Shown piece after piece: positions 12,271 to 31,564 of a stretch of 64,000 bases of DNA (positions within the stretch are counted from its first letter, which is position 1; the number at the start of each line of letters is the position of its first letter). Origin of the DNA: Phascolomyces articulosus. Lineage: Eukaryota; Mucoromycota; Mucoromycetes; Mucorales; Lichtheimiaceae. The translations under genes and the position numbers were made by a program. The notes below the pieces were generated by a model. The model was not told the DNA's origin, ran no database searches, and saw nothing but the letters and a program-made list of their open reading frames with translations. The stretch lies in contig JAIXMP010000009.1 of assembly GCA_025677815.1 (NCBI GenBank), forward strand, positions 1,364,001 through 1,428,000. Reading direction: 5' to 3'.

Positions 12271-12921
12271 GAAATCTATTATTGTAATATCTATCTATAT
12301 ATCTCTCTAATTCTATACATGCAAATGATCTCACTGTTTTTTTTAAAAAAAAATGAGAAAAAAATAGAGTAGAATGGAGAGGTGTGTGTTAGACAAAGAG
12401 GTCTCGTATCTTGATACATAATAAAAGAATAATTTTGATCCAAAAAAGAAAAAAGTCAGTCCATGGAAAAACTTACTACTGCATGATTGTTATAATTATT
12501 TATTATTTATTAGAAAATGAGCCATGCTAAGTCATCATCTTTGGCAATTTAAAAAGTGATAGTCTGGTATTTTTCATGCAGGCGATATCCATTTTACCTA
12601 AACCAATTCAAATAGAAACAAAAATAATAATACTCAATCGTCATAAAAACTGGCTTTGTTGCTGCTATACTACTACTACTACTACTACGTGCATGGAATA
12701 TGCACTTTTGAACAATGAGGTACACACACACACAAATATAGTTTTTTTTTTTTTTTTTTGCCCTTATTATACTTACGGGAATTCAACACACTTATTATCA
12801 TTCTAATTCATGTAAGTTTAAACAATAGAACCCCCATTGTTTTGAAATAAACAATGCCAAGACCAATAATAGTAGTAAGTATTCAACAAGAATGGACTGC
12901 TACCATTGATGATATATATAC

Positions 12922-12960
12922 TTTTTTTTTTTTGTTTCGATCAGAAACAAAAAAAAAAAA
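12922..12960. repeat. 17-bp perfect inverted repeat (hairpin)
   Basis: Twelve T followed by GTTTC, a five-base loop GATCA, then GAAAC followed by twelve A. All 17 pairs match. It sits about 350 bases before the next plus-strand gene and beyond the start of the minus-strand one. Confidence 0.85.
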
Positions 12961-13164
12961 AAGAATTTACTATGCAAGCTTCATTTTGTTTGACCGTTTT
13001 TGAAAGAACGATACGAAGTGATCCAAGCCCAATATTACAATGACAAGGCGCAATAATAATACCATCGAGAAGAATGTCATACGGTGATCCCTTCTTTCAT
13101 TTTGGGTAATAAAGAACCCTCTCCCCCCCCCATTGCTTCTTGATACCAGTATGGTTTTTTTTAC

Positions 13165-13172
13165 TATATAAA
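13165..13172 (+). promoter_or_regulatory. TATA box
   Basis: TATATAAA about 145 bases upstream of the ATG at 13316, followed by a T-rich then CT-rich leader. This is typical spacing for this gene set. Confidence 0.45.
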
Positions 13173-13315
13173 GAAGAGGTTTTTTTTTTTTTACTTTTTC
13201 TTTTTTCCTTCCAACATTAAATTATCGACAAAAAAGCAACTTTTCAACATTTACACGTACACACACAAGAACAATTCACTTATTATTATAATAATAATTA
13301 TTGTTATTCACAATA

Positions 13316-14982
13316 ATGTCCGTTCCAACAGAACAACGACAAACCTACAGAGGATGGACAAGCACTATGGACGTTGTGACGCAAAAGATGAAATGGTATC
13401 AGCCCCAAGATGTGATTGAGATGATTTACAGGACACGCGAACTTGTCTATTCTCGCAATCCTTCTACGAATACACTTCCTGTACATGCCCTCGTCCGACT
13501 TGTCAACGAAGTGGAAAGAAATCATAATCCTACGGCGACGATCAAGGATGGCGATGCTTCCTTTATTCCTACATTTGAGCGTATCGAACGTTTTTTCCGT
13601 AAACAACGTATCGAACCTCCTCCTGTCAAGTCTGATGTTCGATTTCCTAGCAATAAGGTATTACTTTGTGAAAGTTTTGGTATTTGGAGTTATTACTTCA
13701 CTCGTTTCCGTATCTTGATGAGTTTGCTTCGCCAACCGAGTCGTATTTTTGATGGATCTTTTCCTACGCGTGGCTTAATTTCTCGTGTGGGTGATGTCAG
13801 AAGTTGCTTGGAATTGAATAATCAAGAACCATTGAAGTTTGCCTCGATCGGGAATGTGGAAATCGCCTTATTGGATTGTTGTAATGAGATGGTGTATCAT
13901 ATTGAACAAGTGACGGATGTTTTTGATCAAAAGAAGTTTGAAGATCGGTAGACTTGACTTGGGGTTTTCATTCTACTGATGCTGACACTAGTCCTAGAAA
14001 CGGTATTGCTACTTCTCCTTCTGCTGATATTACAAATACTCCTGCTGCTGATGGACCGTCTTCTACTGCTATTTCTGTTGGAACTTCTATGACTCCTCCT
14101 CCTTCTCCTTCTTTTTCTTCTTCATCCTCGAGTGCCAGGCGATCATCCTCTGTCACGTCTACTTTGAGAAAAAAACGACATCAAGAACCTGTTTTTCCAT
14201 CAGTCAAACCAAGACCACGAGTAACCAAGAAACGAATTACGGAAAAAAGATCAATGCGACAAAAAAAAGTTCAGCAAGAGATAGTACTGCAACATGAAGC
14301 AGTTGGTCATGACCAAGTTGTACAGCAACAAGAACATAATGGTGATAACGAGAAATCGACTCAACAAAAGGAAAATTCTTCTTTGGGTGTGGACAGAATG
14401 GATGAATTTCAACATTTAATGAATCATAAAGAATTTGATGATGAAGCTGTAATTTTGGATGATCAACAAGATAAGAAAGTTAAAAAAAAGAACAAAACCA
14501 AGGATGAAACTATTATCCAGCAACAACAACAACAACAAGAAAAACAACAGCCTCAACCTCCTCCTCCTCCTCCTCCTCCTCATCATCATCATCATCGTAT
14601 TTTACATCGCATGTCACATGGATTTATTGAAATTACAGAAGAACAACGTTCTAAAAAACATAAAGATCGTCTAAGTCGTATTTCAGAATTCAATAATGTA
14701 CAAGAAGAATTAGAAGAGTTGCCAGTTGATTATCAACCAAAACATGATCAAATTCCTTCTTCATCTCGTCCCATTTATCAAGAAAAAGATCCAAAATGGA
14801 AAGGAAAAGAAAAATTAAAGGCCCCTAATAAAACAAAGTTGCCACGATTTAAAAAATTCATGAAAAGATTATCCAATATCATGATTCCATCCTCAGATCA
14901 ACAACGTAGCAACAAAAAGGAAAAGCGTGCTACTTATCATTTTAATACGACAACTCTCCCCTATTTTACTCAAATACCTTAA
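13316..14982 (+). CDS. Unknown protein with Q/P/H-rich C-terminal half
   Basis: Two exons (13316-13947 and 13992-14982) give 540 residues. The ATG at 13316 was chosen because it follows the leader and begins MSVPTEQRQ; an upstream start at 13301 adds only MLFTI. The frame meets TAG at 13949. A 44-base intron with donor GTAGAC, branch-like CTGAC and acceptor CTAG restores one long frame (FEDR joined to PRNGIA). Residues 1-210 look folded and mostly helical (YRGWTSTMDVV, WSYYFTRFRILMSLLRQP). After that comes Ser/Thr/Pro-rich sequence, basic patches, a glutamine run, eight prolines, then five histidines. No known domain is recognised. If the intron is not real, this is a 211-residue protein followed by an open downstream frame. 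Confidence 0.7.
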
Positions 14983-17223
14983 ATCTCTATAATTAATAAC
15001 AGTTTCTTCATTTCTTTTTATCTTTATAATATGATATACTCAGTCTTAATAAAATATACTATTAAAGTAGTATTTTGCTATATGATAATGGACTATTATG
15101 TAGATATGTTCATAACAAAGAAAAGTGGTATCAGCTTATAAAACTGTTCAACTAATAAACACTTGCTTTTTGTTTTTTCATTCTCTCTAGCTCTTCACCT
15201 CTTCCAACAACTAACAAAAAATAAAAATAAAAATAGTATCTTCTCTTATACTTTATTTCTTGTTCGAACCCTCCAGATCTCTCTTCTTCCAAACTCTTCT
15301 AGCAACAAAAACAAAAAGCTCAATACTTTCATATACCCATGACGAATTACCATTTTCTTATTTTTTCCTTTAAATATATGTCTAATAACACAAAAAAATT
15401 AATTGGAACTCGCGCCAAAGATGAAACGAGCTGTGGAACTATAAAAATGATTTAGGTTCATCCACTTCCTTAGTTCCACTGACTGAAATTGATGAAAACA
15501 CGTATAAGTCTCGTAAAAAGCAAAGAGGGTAATAATAAAGAAAAGGATATTGAAATTTTATATAATATGTTTTTCGAATTATTGACTGGAGAAGAAACAA
15601 GAATTATGATAACTGACCAATATAGTTGTTGACAATGCTTGGAAAACAGAACAGAGCATCACCATGAGTCATTCACCTGAGATTTCTCAACATAGAGGCG
15701 GCTGCATCGCATTATACCTCAGTCGTATACTTCTGCTACTTATATTTTATAATTATAGGTATTGGTCGATTTGACAACAAACTCGGCATTATATATCAAT
15801 CCTGGAATCACCCAACAAGATAAGAACAGCAACGTCATAAAAAAACATATGGTTTTTCTAACTGTCAAGTAGCAAAGAATGGAAAGAACCTAATAAAGCA
15901 AACAAACGATAACGCGAAGCTGATGCTATTGGCCAAAACCATCCCTGGCAAGATTACCCACATCAACAATAAAGAGTTCGATAGTTCAAAAAAAAATTAA
16001 GCATTATTAGTATTCAAATACCAGGTAATAAATTTAATGTGTAATAGATAAATCACTTCTTTCATTCATTTCGTCGAATTAACATAATGCAAATGAATAG
16101 TATTAAAATTAGTATTGCTCCAAATATCCTATACCCAGAAGGCCAAGAATACGTGGCGCATATCTTGGGTAAATTGGTGAATTTTCCTGTTCTTGCGTGG
16201 TCAAATATAATTTTTTTATGCAAGATTGATTCTTTCCCATTATTGTTTTATTGGAAGCTACAACGTATATCTTAATATATATATATTAAGATCATAATGG
16301 CAAACGATAGATCAATTTAATGAGTTTTAGCTGTTTGTAGGATATTGTCGAAAAAACTCTGAAGATCGTTCAAGATGGAATTAATGAATATTGACACAGT
16401 TTTTCATGTATAAGGAACAACAAGACTAGCACGGCATACATTAAGCCAACGTGGATTGACCACAAGACAGGTAGCAAAGTAGTTGTCTCGGATGCAACAA
16501 AGCTTGTATTTTTTTTAAAAAAAGAAAACATCACTTCTCCTTATTTACCTGCAATCCAAAAAACCCCATTATCAAAAAAGGATTGTGCGATTCTTTTAGT
16601 TCGTTGGTAAAAAAATGTAAAAGGTGATGTACTAAAATAGAAAATGGGATAGTACGTATAAGAAGAAATAAGTCGATACTAGTAAAAGTGCTTATTCTAA
16701 TAGAATAACAAAGATGAAAATAATTTAATAATTATATATAATAAAATCGAGTTCCTTTTATGCGTTTCAATGCTGAATCTGCGTTTAGTTATATAATCCT
16801 TGTGTGTGTATGTGAGTTTATGCAAGATGAGAAAAAAACACTTATTCATTCCATCCATCAAGGTGGAATTATTGTTATTCTTACTACTCCCTCAGAATAT
16901 CCAATATTTTTTCGCTAATGTTCTAACCAGATAGCAAAACCTCAAGTTCAGGCGAACCCGACTCTTTCGTGTTAAAAGTAGGAGCTACCTTTTGCATAGT
17001 TGTGTCAATTAGACTGGAAGATGCATTTTAAAAAACCCAAATAGGAAACCAAAGTCACGTCATTGGGTTGGTTGGGACATATAAACTACGACACACTTGG
17101 TCTTTCGTGCTCCACGACTTTTTTTTCTTTGCGCTATTTCCTACTGCGACACACATACTTGAAACCAAAAAAAAACCGATTGACCTTTTTTTTTTCCTTT
17201 GATCAATCGTTTTTGGTGTAAAG
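14983..17223. other. Gap with decayed coding remnant
   Basis: Apart from the remnant at 15470-16512, no gene is seen. The last 150 bases before PRP8 are its promoter and CT-rich leader (17110-17223). Confidence 0.6.
15470..16512 (+). pseudogene. Decayed protein-coding remnant, family unknown
   Basis: Several plus-strand pieces look coding but are broken by stops and shifts. The piece at 15470-15533 contains VPLTEIDENTYKSRKKQRG. The piece from 15546 to about 15632 contains LYNMFFELLTGEETRIMI. An 80-codon frame at 15761-16000 reads IGRFDNKLGIIYQSWNHP, one TAA at 15821-15823, then YGFSNCQVAKNGKNLI and LMLLAKTIPGKITHINNKEF. The piece at 16413-16512 contains TAYIKPTWIDHKTGSKVVV. The order and strand are constant. 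I do not recognise the family, and a transposon gene or a lineage-specific gene are both possible. Confidence 0.45.
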
Positions 17224-25174
<7,951 letters not shown>

Positions 25175-25984
25175 TATTTTTCTTTTACTCCCATGATCTT
25201 CTTTTTCTATTATTCTTACATACGCACACACGCACTCTCTTTCTCTCACACACACATACTTTTTTTATAATTCCTTTTCTTCCACATTTCATCGTTTCTG
25301 TATTAAATAAAAAACAAAAAGCATATTCTTTCTGTACCTACAAAATAACCTTTGACTTATTAAATCTCCTTGAACTTGTGTGTTCATTGTTTTTTTCTAA
25401 TTGATTGTTTTCTAGGGCGAGCATAGGGTTTATAAGAAATGCCATGTGTTATTAATTGGTATTGCTCTTTTTAAAGGGCATTGGCCAATATATTATTGTT
25501 ACAGTGCCCTTCTTTTCGCACACTAAAATGAAATTTAAGGTAGGTAAAAAGGTTCTAGCGGGTTCCATTGTAAAGTACTTTTTATCAAGCAAGATATCTT
25601 TGCAAGATAATAGATATCGATTATGTCAGTTAAATTTCTGCTTTCCAATTCGTTTGTCAAAATTACATACATTTGGGAAACTCATTTTCAACATATACGT
25701 ACCCATGGAATGTTCTTTAAAAGATTGAACGATGACGAGTTGCTTCAACTTTATATTCTCTCTGGGATATTAGAGCTATATCATCCACGTCTTTTGTTCA
25801 GAAAGATTGATTTCATCCTGTCTCAAAATAATTTTTTTCACAAACAATACAATATTTTACAGTTTAATAATGACTATGCTAGTTTATTTTTGTTGTATAA
25901 AGTACCCGAGAGGATAATTGCAAAAAACAACTGTATGTAAAACCATTAAATTAAAGTAATAGTTCATTGATGGTTATAAACCTT
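25175..25984. other. Convergent 3' region
   Basis: 3' ends of PRP8 and the Sulfotransfer_4 gene. Two overlapping ORFs in different frames (25456-25728, 25623-25940) contain weakly coding-like pieces but no domain. They may be relics and are not called as genes. Confidence 0.5.
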
Positions 25985-26960
25985 CTATTTTGTTGCTTGC
26001 TGACTTCCATTTTCAAAAACCTTGTGGAAGTTTTCACTGAACTTCTGAATCTCAGCAGTTGAATTGGATCGCGGATAAGGCACATCAGGTACTGGCTTAT
26101 TCAAAAATTGACATAATCGTTCCCACCCTTCTCCTAATTCCATTACTAATAATTGATCTGCAGGTACATACTCTTCAACCCATTTGTTATGAGCGACAAA
26201 TTTGGCTTTTGTTGCTTCTTCATCCAAGAATTGTTCAGGATTACCAAAGGCACCGTCCATGATAATCGTGTGTGCCATTTTGCGAAGACGTTGATAATAT
26301 GAATTTGGATCGTCAGCATCTGGGAATATATCGGTCTGTTGGGCATAATGAAAGATAGTATTCTTGACTGAACGGTACCAGTCATCTGGATCACGACGTG
26401 TAAGAAGTACTTTAGCCTTTGGGTATTTTTCTAATAACTGCTTGATGAAGGATGAAGTTGGCCTAAATAATGATAATGATATACATTATAAGAATTTTGT
26501 GATCCTCTAACAAGGAAAGAAATGAAAAGTAAATGGATGGTGTAAAGGAAGAAATGAATTACATACCAATCTACAGCGGCGTTAAAACCAGTATAAACTT
26601 TATCCCAATCAATGTCATGCTCAGGATGTTCATAGGCTTCTGTGAAAAGTTCAGGATATTGTTCTTGTTCATGTTTAAGCATGACAAACATATGATGTGT
26701 GTTGTACCTGGAAAAACATATGCTTAGTACTTTTGTTACCTATATATAATCTTAGGCTAAAGCAACAACGAAAATGCACATCCAAAACACTCACCCTAAA
26801 ATGTTGAGTGCAGCTCGTAAACTATCTGTGCCTATATAACAGCATATAAAAAGAATCAAAGCTGGTTAATAACAATAAAGCAAACGTTGATGCACAGGGA
26901 GAGAAAGTAATAATCACCTGTTCTTCCGAAACCAGCTCCAATAACTTCAAGGGGAGGCAT
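25985..26960 (-). CDS. Sulfotransfer_4 family P-loop protein
   Basis: Four exons (26918-26960, 26795-26831, 26567-26707, 25985-26462) give 232 residues. The start MPPLEVIGAGFGRTGTDSLR carries the PAPS-binding P-loop of this family and is split by two introns, one after codon 14. Further family marks are LNILGYNTHHM, KVLLTRRDPDDWYRSV (the 3'-phosphate-binding Arg/Ser block) and a C-terminal LVMELGEGWERLCQFLNKPVPDVPYPRSN. The family is large in fungi. Members are annotated as sulfotransferases, but substrates are mostly unknown. The protein is complete. It converges with PRP8 and is followed upstream by a long gene-poor gap. Confidence 0.9.
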
Positions 26961-27316
26961 TGTGATGTATATTCTATTTTTTAGGCGAGATGAAAAGAAA
27001 ATGAGGGGAAAAGAAAAGCAACAGGTCCTTTTTATAAATATTCAGCAATGAACTAGTGAAACAAAAGATCGGTTCCGCTTCCCCGCTTTTAATTTTAACT
27101 GTTCCCCTTGCATATTATTATTAAATAACTTGACAGGTTATGTTTTTTAATGTTCAGCAGCAGTTGATGTAAATAAACTCGGAGAAATACAACACCGAGC
27201 TCGAATCAAAAATGAAGGAATGCGGTTAAAAATTTTGGCTGTGATCTTTCTTATAATATTTCTTTAAAAGGGTTGATTTCAAACATCATGCATACGAGAA
27301 GAAAAAGATCATCCAC

Positions 27317-27318
<2 letters not shown>

Positions 27319-27355
<37 letters not shown>
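27319..27355. repeat. (AT)n microsatellite
   Basis: A perfect AT run of about 37 bases, the longest in the window. Confidence 0.9.
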
Positions 27356-27358
<3 letters not shown>

Positions 27359-29851
27359 CAAGTAAACTGTATTACATTTCCATTTGAAATTGATATAAAG
27401 AAGTCAAGCTTTTGATTTCTAAATTATCTGATCTTATTTCTATATATTACTTATGGCGTAATATTGCGCAATAAGGCATATGTGTTACAGAACTAAGGCA
27501 TAAAAAGAAATATTATTTTATATTGTTACATCCACACCCACCGAACAAGCGCGCACTTTTATTCTTCCCTCATCATTTAATAACAAGGATGGCTTCTACT
27601 GTATCAGTTATCTAGCTACAGTGGTGAGTACAATACATTACGTGCTTCTTTTTATTTTTATTTTTATTTTTGATGCTTTCTTTCATATTCTCCTTCCTCT
27701 ACTTCAATATCCTTCCTTGTTCTTCGTTCTTTTTATTACTCTTTTCCTTATATATATGTTCTTTATTCAAGTTGTCGCACCTTTAGTTCTTCAACTGTAT
27801 TTTGAACATTATCCATCGTTCTTCGTTGATTTCCTAGTAACAAATACTATTTACCTTTGCTTGCAATAAGACTTATGCTACTATATTAAAGTATTCAATT
27901 CATATATTTGCTGAAGAATTACAACGGTTGTAACGATATCTACGAGTTAACGTATTTTCCTTGCAATTCCATTTTATGCGTTATACCGGTGAGTACTAAT
28001 AAAAAGAAACGGAGTATGATGCACTTATGCATAGTGCATTTATGTTGGACCTTATTAATGCATATATTTTATATAATAAAAATATATATTCCAACACATC
28101 ATCTACAAATGATATGTTTTGAGGCTCTTAATAATATAAGCTCATTGAGCATACATCTTAGTTTTACCAAAATATATTTGCTCTCTCCTGGACGTTTGAT
28201 TTCACAATAAACTTGTCGTATTTACTTGTACTTAAAAAGAGAAACTGATTTTCTTGAAAGCGAGTAGCTTTAAGGATAGTGTTGGTTCTATTAAGATGGT
28301 GTGTATTAAAAAAAAAAAACAAATTTATGCACATTTTTTCTATTACGTGCGTATTATGAACTCCTCCCAAAAGCAGCACATGCCACTGATGATCGAAATA
28401 CACGTTCTTACAAAACAATTCATATAACGGCGAATGTAAAAATATGTGAACCAGAGAGTCTTCAGTCAAGTTCTGCTTTTTTTCTTCAGTGATAGTACTG
28501 AGGAAACCTGTGATTGTGTTTAAATATGCATAAAGCATGTTTTGGTACTGAATTGCTTGGCCTTCTTGTAAATCAAATAGGATTCTCCTAATACCCCCAT
28601 TCTTTTTCAGTTACACTGATGTATCCCATAGCACTTATCTGTATTATGTTTATATATTTAATAAGTTGCGTAATATTATATAGCAATTTATATCCTTGAT
28701 ACAAATATATTAGTTGACTACTTTGACTACTACTTTGACTTTTTTGGTTTGTTTTTTATCCAATCGACCAATATGAACTAAATGATCTATAATCACTAAT
28801 TTGTCTGTTACGATTTTTTTTAAAGAATTACACCCTTGGCGAATTGTACAATTTGCCATATAATATTCCTTCTTTCCAACCGTGTGTACCAGTCGCAGAT
28901 CTACTTTGTAAGCGCCTCTCCAATACCTTTTATTATCAGCGTCTTCTATTTCTTGAATGTTACTGTTAGCGATTATTGCTAATTCACCAGTTGTTTCGAT
29001 TGCTACTATCAAAAGGTTTTTATAAACAATGCGCTATATCAAAGATCCAAGAAATATATATTAACATTCCAGTGATGCCACTTTTCAGGAATAATAACTG
29101 TAGCCTTCTGTTATATAAATGCACCAGTGCGTTTACCTCTCGCCACAACAATGGATCGCAGCACGTACTAAAAATGAAATAATAATAGTAACCATCTCAA
29201 TCATCTATAACTATTTAGTCCACTGTATACATGAAACAAAACTTCTTCTTTAACAAAGAGTAATTATATTGTTTTTACCCGGAAATGATATTAAGATGCA
29301 ATGCTTTACCTTGGTAGAGAATCTGTGTGTCCATTTAGACAAAATGCTTGTCTAGTTAACAGCGCCTTGAGCCCATTTTGCGATATTATTATCTTTATGA
29401 TATATAGACACGAAGTCTACAAGAACTGGGTTCTCCATTGCGATCATATGCTCTCAGAGTACTATTGATCCTCCAATCTATGCTAATATAATATTAGCCT
29501 CTTCAGTTTCAAATTACGGACAGTTATTCATTATGATCTTCATCATAATATCCTTCGTAATACTCAGAACTATATTTGGAATTATATGATTGTATATTTG
29601 TTACTCCATTCTGTTGTTGTTGTTCCTCCAGTTAAAACCGGTTTACCACAGTCATATTTTTTTGTTGTATTAACCATGATCATCTTGAGTTTACTGCCAT
29701 AAATATGGCTTGGCAGGGAAGAAGTATAACCAAGTATTGATCGTCTATCATTTTTCTTGCTTTCATTCGAAGAATTTATTAGTTTTTTTGCCACTACAAC
29801 TGTTTATGATTAATCTTGTCCGTATATCAAAATTAATAAATGTATACATTA

Positions 29852-30026
29852 CACTGTAGGAAATAAAACCCAAAAAAACCTTAACTCCTAACCGAAAAAC
29901 ACGAATTCGTGTTTTTTTCATGTGTAACCTCGAGAAATTGGTCCTGAATTTTAACTGAATTTAGCTGGGAGTTTACCTAAATTCGTGTTTTTATGAGCAT
30001 ATTTGAGAATACCTTTTTCTACAGTG
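29852..30026. mobile_element. Short non-autonomous DNA element (MITE), CACTG ends
   Basis: The left end CACTGTAGGAAA and the right end, read inverted, CACTGTAGAAAA form terminal inverted repeats. The trinucleotide TTA flanks both sides directly (29849-29851 and 30027-30029). CACTG-type ends with a 3-bp target duplication are typical of the CACTA/EnSpm (CMC) superfamily. No coding sequence fits in 175 bases. Inside are a 22-bp perfect palindrome (29895-29916) and a second copy of AATTCGTGTTTTT (29980-29992). The inner repeat ends diverge after about 12 bases, so it is probably old. Confidence 0.65.
29895..29916. repeat. 22-bp perfect palindrome inside the MITE
   Basis: The two half-sites AAAAACACGAA and TTCGTGTTTTT are exact reverse complements with no loop. 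A direct copy of the right half recurs at 29980-29992. Confidence 0.9.
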
Positions 30027-31564
30027 TTATATTTTAAATATGATAAACGTACTATATCACCTACAACCCATATGAGTTGAGTGTCGTTTCACGAAAGACC
30101 AAGAGTGGTATATAATGTCGTCGCCTTCTATACGGTTATAGAAATTATTATATTCATAATATATATATGTACAAATCCAACCAACTTACTGAGTCAATAA
30201 TACCGCATTCCGATTATTTTCGAAATCGAGATATCAACATGAGCGTCAAGAGCATGATATATTTTACATAAAGACTTGGCAAGCTTGAGGATATTCATCA
30301 AAATAGGAAAATGTTAACATAGACAGTATTAGTAAGTACTTACAACTTGGTTGTATTGACCAATAAACGGTTGCAATTTCCGAGGGAAGTTGAAGAAGGA
30401 AGGTATATTAATTATGAATCTTGTTCAAATCTGCTTCAGTAAGTAATTGATCAATATGTTACTATTCGTACCAATAAAAACCGAATAAGGAAGGCTATAT
30501 AAAATAAACCAAACGAGTGTTCTTATCGGAAGGCGATGAGGGTGATGGTGCCTTTGTTATATTGTTTTCATTATTATAAAGTTTCTTTCTACCGGTATAT
30601 AAACAAAGAATAAATCATTATTCATATCTTGACAATGTTACTTTGGAATAGGATGGATTGAGGGGAAAATTTATCATAGTTTTCATTTCTGGTTTTTCAC
30701 CATCATCGTGGTACGTGGAGATATATAGAAAGCCATGTACCGTAGCAGTAATCCATATCGTCGTCCGCTGTGAGTATTAAACTATTGGGTACTAACCAGG
30801 GTTATATCAAGGGCTTCCATTACTCCAATATCATCAACACCTTATTCAACAAATGAATTGCTGAGCAAACCGATCAATCACGTTTACAAATTTCATTAAT
30901 TTGATGATCGAACATGCATCATTCAATTTAGTTTTGAGTAGTTAGTAATGGTGGTATATAAACGGCAGTGGTTGTCAAGGAAAAACGTATTCCTCTTTTC
31001 CCTTTAAGGTGTTAGTTTTAGAAATACAAAAATCTCTATAGTTATGAATATCCCTTCTAAATACTCTGCCTGCATAAAAAAATGACAACAAACAAATAGT
31101 GCAACTCCCAGAATTTACGGCATTGTATATATGCAAATATTGCCATAGAAAAAACAATTATCTTGCTTTGTCAAGCAAACTTTCTATTATTATTGTGTCA
31201 TCAACTAAGGAGAAGGGATGAGGAAGAAAACTTTACTATTATTATCTCAAAAGCTTGAAGAACCTAAATATTCGGAAAGGAGGTCTATTTTCTATATTTG
31301 CACACATTTCTTCTGCTTGTTCATAATAAATTATGGTTGTATGCGAACACAGATATTGTAATTGAAAAACATTGGCTGTGCGATGGTTGGCTGGGAACAA
31401 TTGGTACCACGTACCAAGGAGTTTTCTTCTTTCTCCACAACTCTTTAAAGTACAATACATATTTCGTTCCTTTTTCTTCTTCTTCTTCTTTCTTCCCTTG
31501 TAGTCGCAAGGTGGTGTTGTTCTTTCCCTATATATAATTTTTCTGTTTGTTTGTTTATTAAAAC

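Larger units (their letters stand above)
11968..13315. other. Intergenic with hairpin and promoter signals
   Basis: This stretch holds a 20-base poly-T run (12251-12270), a T8A9 tract (12337-12353), a long hairpin at 12922-12960, a TATATAAA box at 13165-13172 about 150 bases before the next start codon, and CT-rich sequence after it. I see no gene. The 76-residue ORF at 12576 is repeat-driven. Confidence 0.6.
28164..30590 (-). pseudogene. Decayed multi-fragment gene, family unknown
   Basis: Coding-like fragments lie in order on the minus strand. At 30590-30408, one frame with internal stops reads APSPSSPSDKNTRLVY and later HIDQLLTEADLNKIHN. About 30400-30340 reads LLQLPSEIATVYWSIQP. About 30297-30190 reads MNILKLAKSLCKIYHALDAH. 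At 29794-29528, pieces include SLPSHIYGSKLKMIM, then after a one-base shift YYEGYYDEDHNE and a stop. At 29012-28710 a 100-codon frame includes RYWRGAYKVDLRLVHTVGKK. About 28600-28164 includes LTEDSLVHIFLHSPLYELF. Stops, shifts and the MITE at 29852-30026 break it. It could be two adjacent relics, or a very intron-rich living gene. I do not recognise the family. Confidence 0.45.
26961..31564. other. Gap holding a dead gene and a MITE
   Basis: Contains an AT repeat (27319-27355), a decayed minus-strand gene (28164-30590), a 175-base inverted-repeat element (29852-30026) and the WDR48 promoter. Nothing else is supported. Confidence 0.6.

Noticed and set aside
13954..14982. Separate gene starting just after the stop at 13951
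   Set aside because: It lacks an ATG start (the frame opens at TTG), and a 44-base intron joins it in frame to the preceding ORF.
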